Positions 25,784 through 34,143 of a DNA stretch of 64,000 bases are shown here, piece after piece. The notes under the pieces are model-generated. The model was given only the letters and a program-made list of their open reading frames with translations, ran no database searches and was not told the origin of the DNA. The stretch's first letter is position 1, and every line of letters begins with the position of its first letter. Both the position numbers and the translations under genes were made by a program. This DNA comes from G965197555 sp965197555 (GTDB lineage Bacteria; Chloroflexota; Dehalococcoidia; Lucifugimonadales; UBA3495), in contig OZ240213.1 of the NCBI GenBank assembly GCA_965197555.1, positions 1,240,001-1,304,000 on the forward strand, read 5' to 3'.

Positions 25784-27238
25784 TTAGCAGCCTGACTCAT
25801 CCATGATGGGCGGCCACCGGTCTTTCCAGGGATGGGCTGCTTCAAACGCAGCCGACGCCCGCAACACCATGGGGTCGTCCAAGTGCCGCCCCACGATTTG
25901 CAAGCCCACCGGCAGGCCGGTCTCAGTCCAACCGGCTGGAATGGAGGCCGCTGGCTGCCCCGTCATGTTCATGGGGAATGTGAAAGCAAGCCATTGGAAG
26001 GGATCGACCATTCGGCCATCGATCTTCTCGGGCCCCTGGGTGTGGACCGGAAACGGAGGGCACGCCAGCGTCGGCGTCAACAGCAGGTCATAGTTGCGCA
26101 TGAATTTCCACATCTTGTTGACCACTGCCTTGCGTGTGATCACCGCGTTCGTCAAGTCTTCAGCAGTCCACGGGCGCCGAAGGAAGTCGACCAAGTGGGG
26201 GGTCATCTGGCCAGGGTATTTGTCGGCCATCTCACGCATGCCCCTCAGGTCTGTCTCTAAAGCCACCAGTCCCCAGAAGGCGTTCATTGGGTCTTCCCAC
26301 CCTGGATGCGCCTCTTCGACCACGCAGCCTAAATCGCGCTCGAATACCCCCACAGCATCGCCGACAATGCGGCGCACTGCCGGATCGACCGCGGCGTACC
26401 CCCAGTCAGGGCTATATGCTACTTTGAGCCCTCGCAGGTCTCCCTCCAGACACGCCATGACATCGAAGTCCGGAGCAGGCAACGTGTGGCGGTCCCGATC
26501 GTCGGGGCCCATGATGACCGAGAGCATTAACGCGCTATCCGCCACTGTCCTGCTCAAAGGACCGATGTGTTCCAGCCCCTCCCAGCCGGATACCCCTGGA
26601 TAACGCTCGTCCCGGGACCCTGGGTACAATGGCACCCGGCCCATGGACGCCTTGATTCCGTATACGCCGCTGTGGGCCGCAGGGATGCGGATTGACCCGC
26701 CACCATCACTACCGATGGCAAAGGGACCCATACCGGTCGCTACCGCCGCCCCGGAGCCTGCGCTCGAACCTCCAGGAGTGAGGTCGGTGTTCCAAGGATT
26801 GCGAGTGGTCTCGAATATCGGGTTGTGCCCGGTTCCGCTGTAGCCGAACTCAGGCACGTTGGTCTTGCCAAGGATGATTGCGCCAGCGTTCTTGAGGCGT
26901 TCTACTACTACGTCGTCCTCCTCTGGGACGAAGTCCTTGTAGGCAATTGAGCCCGACGCGGTGCGAATGCCCGCAGTGCACACCAAGTCCTTGATGCCCA
27001 CCGGCACACCAGCCAGCGGCCCAACTTCGTTTCCCTCCATTATGGATTGTTCGATCCGCCTTGCGGTTTCTCTGGCCAGTACCGGCGTTGGCGTACAGAA
27101 TGCATGGAGAGTAGGTTCAAGCTTGTCCATGCGGGCAAGCACCGCATCCACCACCTCCACGGGCGACAATGTTTTGTTGCGGATGTTCTGCGCCAACGAG
27201 ACCGCATCCATGTTGCATATTTCATTGCTGGATTCCAT
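25784..27238 (-). CDS. Amidase signature-family hydrolase
   Basis: 484-aa amidase with the complete Ser-cisSer-Lys triad: Lys in VGIKDLVCTAG (about residue 82), cis-Ser in TPGGSSAGSGAA and the nucleophile Ser in GSDGGGSIRIPA. These enzymes hydrolyse carboxamides, releasing ammonia or amines. ATG at 27238 lies behind GGGAGGCTTCAC. The EamA transporter gene ends 21 bp upstream on the same strand, so the two are probably cotranscribed, export or uptake being linked to the amide or its product. One of four amidases in the window; the most different from the pair at 28389 and 40363. Confidence 0.93.
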   Translation of the reverse strand: MESSNEICNMDAVSLAQNIRNKTLSPVEVVDAVLARMDKLEPTLHAFCTPTPVLARETARRIEQSIMEGNEVGPLAGVPVGIKDLVCTAGIRTASGSIAYKDFVPEEDDVVVERLKNAGAIILGKTNVPEFGYSGTGHNPIFETTRNPWNTDLTPGGSSAGSGAAVATGMGPFAIGSDGGGSIRIPAAHSGVYGIKASMGRVPLYPGSRDERYPGVSGWEGLEHIGPLSRTVADSALMLSVIMGPDDRDRHTLPAPDFDVMACLEGDLRGLKVAYSPDWGYAAVDPAVRRIVGDAVGVFERDLGCVVEEAHPGWEDPMNAFWGLVALETDLRGMREMADKYPGQMTPHLVDFLRRPWTAEDLTNAVITRKAVVNKMWKFMRNYDLLLTPTLACPPFPVHTQGPEKIDGRMVDPFQWLAFTFPMNMTGQPAASIPAGWTETGLPVGLQIVGRHLDDPMVLRASAAFEAAHPWKDRWPPIMDESGC

Positions 27239-27259
27239 GTGAAGCCTCCCTGTTTTGAA

Positions 27260-28156
27260 TTAGCCGGCCGCGCCGACCACCACTATTGCTACCCCGCAGG
27301 TGCTGAGAATGGCCCCAATGATCAACACCGGGTTTATTGACTCCAGACGCCGCAAAAATATATGGGCCAGCGCCAAAGTTATCAATGGGCTGCAGGCGCT
27401 TATCGGGCTGACCACAGTGACCGGTGCCCTGCTCAGGGCTTGAAATAACGCTGCCACCGCCAAGCCCTGGCAAATGCCCGCTAATCCGCAGATTGCTATG
27501 TACCTCGGCGGTACCTGACGAAGGCTGTTCAGTACGTCTCGGTGAGTCAATGCCAAAAGCATCAAACCACCAATAGCGAGGGCAAAAGCAGCCGTCACCA
27601 GAGGGGATTCCATGCTGGACACCACGTGCCTGCTGATCACATCCCGTCCGGCGAAAGCCGCTGCTGCGCCCAAGGCCAGCAAGTAGCCAAGCTTCCTGGT
27701 GCCGAGGCCAGGCCTTTCAAATCCATTTGGGTTTTGAGTCAAAACAACCAGGATAAGGCCGCATACCAGGATAGGCGTGCCTATGCTCACCATTATAGTT
27801 GGCCGCTCTCCCAATATGGCAATGGCCAAAGCTAGAGCGAATATGGGTTGAAAGGAATTCATTGGCGCGGCCCTGGACGCGCCAACCAGAGTTATCGACG
27901 TGTTGATCAGGACTCTGGCCAAGGGGTAGGCTATGGCGCCCATCAGCGCGATCCAGCCCAGGGCGACCGGACTAAGAGCTGTTACTTCGGCCCTATCGAG
28001 CGAAACTGCCAGGCTTACCACCAGAAGGGCCCCGGTGAATACAGTGAAGAAAGTAGTAGTAGGGGCCGAGACCCGCTGGGTTCCTATCCTGATTAGGATG
28101 TATCCGCAGGAGAATCCCAGGGCGGCCAAGAACGCAAAGGCTACGGCTAGCGCCAA
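27260..28156 (-). CDS. EamA/DMT-superfamily transporter
   Basis: 298-aa inner-membrane protein with ten predicted helices in two EamA repeats, for example LAVAFAFLAALGFSCGYILI at the start and INPVLIIGAILSTCGVAIVVV at the end. Members export or import amino acids, nucleosides and other small metabolites. Start TTG at 28156 with AAGGGCAG upstream; no ATG gives the full first helix. Its stop lies 21 bp before the amidase ATG on the same strand, suggesting a two-gene operon. Confidence 0.9.
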   Translation of the reverse strand: MALAVAFAFLAALGFSCGYILIRIGTQRVSAPTTTFFTVFTGALLVVSLAVSLDRAEVTALSPVALGWIALMGAIAYPLARVLINTSITLVGASRAAPMNSFQPIFALALAIAILGERPTIMVSIGTPILVCGLILVVLTQNPNGFERPGLGTRKLGYLLALGAAAAFAGRDVISRHVVSSMESPLVTAAFALAIGGLMLLALTHRDVLNSLRQVPPRYIAICGLAGICQGLAVAALFQALSRAPVTVVSPISACSPLITLALAHIFLRRLESINPVLIIGAILSTCGVAIVVVGAAG

Positions 28157-28388
28157 TATTCTGCCCTTGAATCGGATGACAAAGCACGCCGGTCATAGCC
28201 CCGGCCCATCGAGAAAGTTTACACCTGGGCCGCCTTGCAACATAGCGTGTTCCAAGTCGTGGGCCCCTTCATGGAAACGTTATGCGACACGGCCCCTTGG
28301 CGTGTAAAATTGAGCGAACCGATACCCGAACCAAATTCCTTGCTGCCATCGCTCTAACCCTGTTGGTCGATGGACCCGGAGGTAATAA

Positions 28389-29816
28389 ATGGACCGTGTC
28401 GAAATACCCCTGCTGTCTGCCACGGACTTGGGCTCCGCCATAGAAAAGAGGCAGATATCTCCCGTGGAAGCAGTGGAGGCTTACCTGGAACGTATCGAGC
28501 GCGTGGATCCCAAAGTCAACTCATACATCACTTTGTGCGCTGAACAGGCCCTCAAAGATGCTCGGCAGGCTGAAGCCGAGATTCAGCGAGGTGAGTATCG
28601 TGGACCCCTTCATGGCGTGCCAGTAGCGGTGAAGGACCAAATACACACCAGGGGTATCCGTACCACCGACGGTTCCAAGCTGCGGGCCGACTATGTTCCG
28701 GATGAAGATGCAACGGTGGTCGCCAATTTGAAGAGCGCTGGAGCAGTCCTGCTAGGAAAACTTAACATGAGCGAATTCGCCCTGGGCGACCCTCAGAGCT
28801 CCGCCTTTGGTCCGGCGCGTAATCCCTGGGACCTGGAACGCAGCCCAGGCACGTCCAGCACGGGCTCAGGGGCCGCCACCGCCGCCAGGCTCTGCGCTAC
28901 ATCGTTGGGTGAGGACACGGGTGGCTCCATCCGCGGTCCAGCCGCCAACTCCGGGCTGGTCGGATTGCGGCCTACCTGGGGACGAGTAAGCCGCTACGGG
29001 GTGGACGGCGCCAGTTGGTCCGTGGATACCATCGGTCCCGTTTCCCGGAGCGTGGAGGATTGCGCCGTAACCATTGGTGCGATTGCCGGCTATGACCCCA
29101 AAGACCCCTACACCCGCCAGGTGCCCGTGCCCGACTACAGGGGTTCGCTAACCGGGGACGTTCGCGGTTTGAGGGTCGGGCTGGTGAAAGAGTTGCTGGA
29201 TCCGGCCGAGTTTGAGTTGGACCGGGAGACCAGGGAAGCAGTGTTGGCCGCCGCTGATGTTCTCGCCGAGCTGGGTGCTGAAGTTAGAGAGGTGTCTTTG
29301 CCTCTGGCTCCCCTTTGTGGGTTTATTACCCGGACCATCACCCATGTTGAAAGAGTAAGCCTTCGGCCCGACTGGCTTCGACAGCGAGGCCAAGAGTACC
29401 ACTACAACACTCGGGTGGCGTTTACCACCGCCAACCTGATACCCAGTCAGGTCTACTACAAAGCCCAGAAACTGCGGTCTCTGGTCCGGGAGCAGGTATT
29501 GGACATGCTGCAGGAGGTTGACCTGCTGGTGCAGCCTACCACGGGCGGCCCCGCAGAGATGATCGACCTGGAGTCACGAGTTCGGAGCCAGGAGCAGGCG
29601 GGACGGGCCTTGGCTGCCGGCGCGTTCCGGGGAGTCTACAGCCTGGCCGGTACACCGGCATTGTCTATCCCCTGCGGGTTTACATCCAAGGGTGACGGTC
29701 CCCTTCCACTGGCTATGCAGATTGCTGGCCGGCCTTTCGAAGAGGAAACCGTGCTCAGGTTGGCTTACGCTTACGAGCAGGCCAGCCCATGGCACGGCCA
29801 AATGCCGCCAATCTGA
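28389..29816 (+). CDS. Amidase signature-family hydrolase (GatA-like)
   Basis: 475-aa amidase with an intact triad: Lys in VAVKDQIHTRG, cis-Ser in SPGTSSTGSGAA and Ser in LGEDTGGSIRGPA. It resembles the amidase at 40363 closely in order and wording of motifs, suggesting a duplicated pair, but no gatB or gatC is nearby, so it is probably not the tRNA amidotransferase subunit. ATG at 28389 follows GGAGGTAATAA. A strong hairpin after the stop makes it monocistronic. Substrate unknown. Confidence 0.93.
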   Translation: MDRVEIPLLSATDLGSAIEKRQISPVEAVEAYLERIERVDPKVNSYITLCAEQALKDARQAEAEIQRGEYRGPLHGVPVAVKDQIHTRGIRTTDGSKLRADYVPDEDATVVANLKSAGAVLLGKLNMSEFALGDPQSSAFGPARNPWDLERSPGTSSTGSGAATAARLCATSLGEDTGGSIRGPAANSGLVGLRPTWGRVSRYGVDGASWSVDTIGPVSRSVEDCAVTIGAIAGYDPKDPYTRQVPVPDYRGSLTGDVRGLRVGLVKELLDPAEFELDRETREAVLAAADVLAELGAEVREVSLPLAPLCGFITRTITHVERVSLRPDWLRQRGQEYHYNTRVAFTTANLIPSQVYYKAQKLRSLVREQVLDMLQEVDLLVQPTTGGPAEMIDLESRVRSQEQAGRALAAGAFRGVYSLAGTPALSIPCGFTSKGDGPLPLAMQIAGRPFEEETVLRLAYAYEQASPWHGQMPPI

Positions 29817-29874
29817 TTTACAAGGGGCGGCTTTTGGGTTACTGGCAAACTTTCGTGACCGGAGGCGGATCGTT

Positions 29875-29921
29875 AGGGCCTGCCCAGTCGGCGCAGCGAA
29901 AACGACGATTGGGCAGGCCCT
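29875..29921 (+). terminator. Hairpin terminator after amidase gene
   Basis: 12-bp perfect arms AGGGCCTGCCCA (29875-29886) and TGGGCAGGCCCT (29910-29921) separated by 23 bases. T-run weak. Lies between convergent genes and may serve both. Confidence 0.7.
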
Positions 29922-29975
29922 TCGTCGTCTTAGCGTCACCTATGGGGGTCATGAGCTTGCGTAATCGAGTCCTAA

Positions 29976-30665
29976 CTAACGGACCCGGACCTTAATTTTC
30001 GCTGATGAGCCGGGTATCAAAGATAGGTGGTCTTCGATCAGGACGATCTTGACTGGGACGACTTGTGTTCCGGCGGTAAAATCGGTGACCGCGATCCCGT
30101 CAGTGGACAAAGTTCCGACGGTGACCGGCGACACAGTCTCCACCCGCCCGGCTAGGGTAAGATGATGGCTGTCAACGTTCACCTCGACTGCCTGGCCCGG
30201 CCGCAATTTGTCGATTTTCCCTTCGTCGACATTAGCAACGATCCAGACCTGCCGCGGGTCCATCAAGGTCACAAGGCGCTGACCCGCTGGAACAGTGTCA
30301 CCCTGCTTGGCCCATCGGGCGGCTATTACCCCGGACCTGGGGGCGATCACATCCGCGCGCTGGTCCTGAACATCTCGGAAACCTACTTTTGTCGTATCCG
30401 TGATGTTCGACCTTGAGATAATGGCCGGTAGGTCTACCGCCGCGATTACTTGCCCTTCCAAAACGGGACTACCCACATCCACGTTCATGACAGCAATCTT
30501 GCCGGCGTTGACGGAACCAACCTGGACCAGGTCTGCAACGACTCGAGCGTTATCTGTAGAGACGAAGTGGGAGGAGTTGTACCATAGCCCATATCCGCCA
30601 ACGCTGGCGCCGACAATAACCAAGATCAGGCCTACGACCAGCAGTACCTTGTAGCGGTTTTGCAT
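29976..30665 (-). CDS. HlyD/EmrA-type membrane fusion protein, short form
   Basis: 229-aa adaptor with one N-terminal helix (residues 6-28) and an outside-facing part. SVNAGKIAVMNVDVGSPVLEGQVIAAVD is one half of a lipoyl-like domain (quoted in part: VGSPVLEGQVIAAVD); a second half, IAPRSGVIAARWAKQGDTVPAG, follows after only about 25 residues, and a beta-barrel domain ends the protein. The coiled-coil hairpin that normally separates the two lipoyl halves is nearly absent, so it is much shorter than HlyD or EmrA (about 390 aa) and would not reach far across the envelope. ATG at 30665 follows AAGGAAGG. Divergent from an MFS transporter gene. Confidence 0.82.
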   Translation of the reverse strand: MQNRYKVLLVVGLILVIVGASVGGYGLWYNSSHFVSTDNARVVADLVQVGSVNAGKIAVMNVDVGSPVLEGQVIAAVDLPAIISRSNITDTTKVGFRDVQDQRADVIAPRSGVIAARWAKQGDTVPAGQRLVTLMDPRQVWIVANVDEGKIDKLRPGQAVEVNVDSHHLTLAGRVETVSPVTVGTLSTDGIAVTDFTAGTQVVPVKIVLIEDHLSLIPGSSAKIKVRVR

Positions 30666-31321
30666 GGTCTATCAAAACCTTCCTTTACCGGTTAAGGCAG
30701 TATACCCTTGCTTTAGCTTGATTGTCCCAGCTTGTCGGAACATTCGTCTTCTAGTCCGCCACAATTAGCTGCCCCCGTGCATCGACCTTTGGTTGATGAG
30801 CCGATGGTTGTGAGCGCTCAAAACTGCTACGCTTACGCTCCATGAAAGGATGTATTTCGGGAATGGCGATATCTCAGGATGCTGCTGAGACTTGGTCGAA
30901 TCGCCTTGGGGCCTGACCCTGTCGGCAATGTTGCTTCTGTCTCATTGTACCGATATCTAGGCGGATGCGATAGCTATTTGTAATAATGTAAGGGCTGTAA
31001 TATTCTCGTTTCTTAGACCTCGACTAGCCATAGAGCTGCTGGTTCGTTTGCACCAGAAGATTTTGCACCAATTCTAGCAAATGTAATATCGTGGTTGGCT
31101 GATGGCCGTTCTATTGTCATGTCCTTGGTCAGAATAATCAGCCGGCGACTTTGCCTTGGCGTTGTAATCTACGTAACTAATTCCTATGACACGGCGATGG
31201 ATAAGGCCATCGCACTTAGCCTGAGTGGAGTCTAGGTGGCACTTATACTGGAGCCCACCGGTGAAGTCCTGGTTCCTGAGCGGGGGCAATCCCTGCCCCC
31301 TGCTCGGTCCGTGCCTGCATC
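30666..31321. other. Intergenic region between divergent transport genes
   Basis: 656 bp, richer in A/T than the surroundings in places (around 30960-31020). A 71-codon minus-strand ORF here shows no family likeness. I see no repeat, RNA motif or convincing promoter, though the region must carry the start signals of both the HlyD-like and MFS genes. Confidence 0.5.
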
Positions 31322-32701
31322 ATGACCCTCACCGGCTTCCTCATCTTGGCCGCTGGCTTCTTCCTCATGGGAGCAGCCAGTTTTCCCGAAGTCACCCGAC
31401 GCCTCCGGGGCTTGTTCTATGGTTGGCTCATGGCAAGCCTCGGTGCGTTGATTATGGCCGTGGGCACCGTACCCCTCTTCCAGGGATTGCCTGTATGGAA
31501 TCCTGTTTTGAGGAACGCGTTCGGTTGGTCAACCGGCCAAATGTCCTGGGCCTTCGCGGTCACCCGGATTGAGGGAGGCATACTCGGCCCCTTTGAGGGG
31601 CTGATGATAGAGAAGCTGGGTCCCAGACGGATGGTCTTCATTGGAATGACCATTCTGGGCTCCGGTTTCATATTGTTCAGTCAAATCAGGGAGCTATGGC
31701 ACCTCTACATAGCGTTCTTTGTAATGAGCATGGGAGCAGCCTTGGGGACCTGGCTCCCCATGATGACTGTTATGAACCACTGGTTCATCCAGAAGAAAAC
31801 CCGGGCAATGTCATTTGTCATGGAGGGCTTCGCCCTAGGGGGCATCGTCATCCCCCTGGGGTTGGCTTGGGCCATAGGCGGCACCGACCCCAATGTGTCC
31901 GAACGCTTTGGATGGAGCGCAACCTCCCTGTGTATCGGCCTGATCTTGGTTGCCATGGCTTTTCCTCTGTCGCGCCTAGTAAGGAATCGACCCGAGGAAC
32001 TGGGCCTACATCCTGATGGTGTGGCCCCCAAGACATTCGCCGCTACCCCGCTTAGGAGCGGCGTCGCCCAGCCCGCGGTGGAGGAGGGGTATACATGGCA
32101 GGAAGCTATCAGGACCCCTACCTTCTGGCTGATGAGCTTGGGTCATGCGACTTCATCCATCGTAATCGTCAGCATAATGGTCCACCTGGGACTGATGCTG
32201 GACGATGCGGGATTCTCCTTGGGGACAATAAGCGCTGTGGTTGCCACCTATACGGCAGTTAACGCTGTTTTCATCGGTGTTGGCGGTTACCTTGGCGACA
32301 GATTACCAATAAGGGTGGTGGCGTTTGGATTTTCCGCAATCCAGTCCACGGCTGTGGTGCTCTTGGTGATGGCCAATAGCACGGCGATGCTCTTTGTTTT
32401 CGCTCTGATACTGGGGGTTGGTTTCGGCGGGCGTACTCCCGTAACGACTGCGATCCGAGGTGTTTACTTTGGCCGCAAGGCGTTCGCCGCCATCACCGGT
32501 ATTTCTATGGTCCCAATGAATATTCTTCTGTTTTCAGCGCCACTCTACGCTGGTTACATGCGGGACATCACGGGATCTTACACTATGCCGTTCATGACCA
32601 TCGCGGTTGTTAGCTTGGCTGGGTCGTTTTTTTTCTTACTGCTGGGAGACCCGCATCCGTCGCCGGTGCGCGCAGCCAGGAGTCCGGCGGCGGCTGACTA
32701 A
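31322..32701 (+). CDS. MFS transporter (OFA/monocarboxylate-like)
   Basis: 459-aa inner-membrane transporter. The core resembles 12-helix MFS proteins of the oxalate:formate and monocarboxylate group: GLFYGWLMASLGALIMAVG as the first canonical helix, then MIEKLGPRRMVFIG as the loop 2-3 motif. An extra hydrophobic segment (residues 3-20) precedes it, giving perhaps 13 helices or a leader. ATG at 31322 has no obvious Shine-Dalgarno site, so a later start is possible. Ends in a terminator at 32740. Substrate probably a small organic acid, by family. Confidence 0.85.
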   Translation: MTLTGFLILAAGFFLMGAASFPEVTRRLRGLFYGWLMASLGALIMAVGTVPLFQGLPVWNPVLRNAFGWSTGQMSWAFAVTRIEGGILGPFEGLMIEKLGPRRMVFIGMTILGSGFILFSQIRELWHLYIAFFVMSMGAALGTWLPMMTVMNHWFIQKKTRAMSFVMEGFALGGIVIPLGLAWAIGGTDPNVSERFGWSATSLCIGLILVAMAFPLSRLVRNRPEELGLHPDGVAPKTFAATPLRSGVAQPAVEEGYTWQEAIRTPTFWLMSLGHATSSIVIVSIMVHLGLMLDDAGFSLGTISAVVATYTAVNAVFIGVGGYLGDRLPIRVVAFGFSAIQSTAVVLLVMANSTAMLFVFALILGVGFGGRTPVTTAIRGVYFGRKAFAAITGISMVPMNILLFSAPLYAGYMRDITGSYTMPFMTIAVVSLAGSFFFLLLGDPHPSPVRAARSPAAAD

Positions 32702-32739
32702 CAAGCCCTCAGCGCAGGTCCATGACGCCCGCATAAACC

Positions 32740-32766
32740 AACGCCTCCGAAGACCGGGGGCGTTTT
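32740..32766 (+). terminator. Intrinsic terminator of the MFS gene
   Basis: Stem AACGCCTCCG / CCGGGGGCGTT (32740-32749 with 32754-32764, one mismatch/bulge), four-base loop, TTTT at 32763-32766. Confidence 0.75.
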
Positions 32767-32799
32767 GATGTTGCGTTGCTGGCTGCGGGGGTGTTTCAA

Positions 32800-34128
32800 T
32801 CATACACTGAGTTCAGCCAGGCTTTTCACCGTCGGTGCTTCAACGTGGTGAGTTAGCATCTGGACGGCGGCGCTCAACAGGTTGGTCCGCCACTCCCTCT
32901 CTCCCTGTAGGGTCAATTCCGGATTACCCAGAGGATGGTGGAACCGCCCCTCGGCCTTGAAGATCCGGTTGGCGCCAACCCGTTCCGCAATGCTAATCAA
33001 GGCCGTGATCAGCACCACAGGAACGCCTGCCCGCTCGATTTCCTTGGCCAGCGTAGCACCGCTACGCGTTCCTGTCCCTCAAGTAGCAGTGAGAATGGCT
33101 GCCTGAACTCCATGAGCTTTCATGTCCAGGGCCATTTCTTGTCCGATCCTGGACATCGTCTTGATGTTAGCCATGTTCCCGGTGGTAACGTAATAATGAT
33201 TGTAGAGCTTGCCGATGCTACCGTTCCGCTCCAGAGCTCGAGCGGCGTCTAATGGCACGGTACGGTCTGGAGAATCGTTGGTTCCAGCCGTATCGCAACC
33301 ACCATGCCAGGCCTCGTAGTCGCCGCGGCGGAGTTCGTTGAGGCCTGAATTTGGATACTTGAGCCACTTAGAAGCGTTCCACGTCTCCAGCCTATCCGGG
33401 TTTCCCATGGGCACAAGGCCTGACTCGGTTACCAGGGCTACCAGGGACTGGCTGAGGTCCTTCACTGGAGCTGCTGGTGGGACACTACTGAACTGGGGAA
33501 CTCGAAGCTCCGTCAGGTAAGGCCGTCCCGCGAGCTTGTCCACCAGCATCTTCACCGCCCGCTCGGCGCCCACTTGCTCCACCCGCAGGTTTCGGCGAAC
33601 TCCCCTGGGGAAATATCCATCGGTGTCGGCGGGTCCGATCTCCATTCCGCGGCCCAGCCTTAACCCAAATTCGGTGAGCTTAGCCAGCGTTTCACTCATG
33701 GAAGCCGCACTGGTGCCTGCCGGGAGGATGTAAACCTGTTCACGGAACAGCTCAACGCCCGGGTTGTTCAGGTTCATTGCTGTAACCGCGTGTCTGCCAA
33801 GTCGTTGCCATGCTTCCGCCAAGGCGCCACAGGCGATGCCGTAGCGACCCGAGTTGAAGGCCGGGCCAGCGACAAGTAAATCGGCGTCGCAGCTCTCTGC
33901 CATCCGCAGGAGCTGTGCCAAAGCTTCTTCCTGGTGCTCAGTAAAGTAATTATCCCCGCAAACCAACGTCCCGACGATCGATGCCCGGTCTGCCAAGTGT
34001 CTCACCAGGCTTACTCCCGGCCCGACGGGGCCGGGGCGGTACTGGGGCAGCGTATCCGCTTTTTCCTCGCCACCAATACCTGCGAAAAACTGGTTCAAGT
34101 AATGCACGATCTTCACGGGACGGATCAT
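32800..34128 (-). CDS. GrdB-like selenoprotein (glycine/sarcosine/betaine reductase component B family), UGA read as selenocysteine
   Basis: 442-aa protein if the in-frame TGA at 33081-33079 (codon 350) is read as selenocysteine. Upstream the protein has the GrdB hallmark KIVHYLNQFFAGIGGEEKAD; downstream the same frame continues with GATLAKEIERAGVPVVLI and GANRIFKAEG...HHPLGNPEL, as in GrdB. In classical GrdB the motif is UxxCxxC; here it reads U-G-T-G-T-R-S, so Sec is kept and both Cys are lost. Eleven bases after TGA is a perfect 7-bp hairpin with loop GGU (see SECIS entry). ATG at 34128 lies 15 bp after the GrdE-like gene. In Grd systems the B component activates glycine, sarcosine or betaine and forms a Se-carboxymethyl adduct; the diverged motif makes the reaction here open. 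A conventional gene caller would split it at the UGA. Confidence 0.88.
33051..33081 (-). promoter_or_regulatory. Bacterial SECIS element with its UGA codon
   Basis: On the minus strand TGA (33081-33079) is followed by 11 bases, then GCGTAGC, loop GGT, GCTACGC (33067-33051): a perfect 7-bp stem. The apical loop starts 18 bases after UGA and begins with G, within the known bacterial SECIS limits (about 16-37 bases, G among the first two loop positions). It would recruit SelB with Sec-tRNA. Confidence 0.85.
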
Positions 34129-34143
34129 GTTGGCGCTCCCACG

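Noticed and set aside
31074..31289. 71-codon minus-strand ORF in the HlyD-MFS gap
   Set aside because: No start signal, domain or operon context.
33079..33081. TGA read as a nonsense mutation making the GrdB-like gene a pseudogene
   Set aside because: It falls at the family's selenocysteine site, is followed by a fitting SECIS hairpin, and the rest of the frame is conserved.
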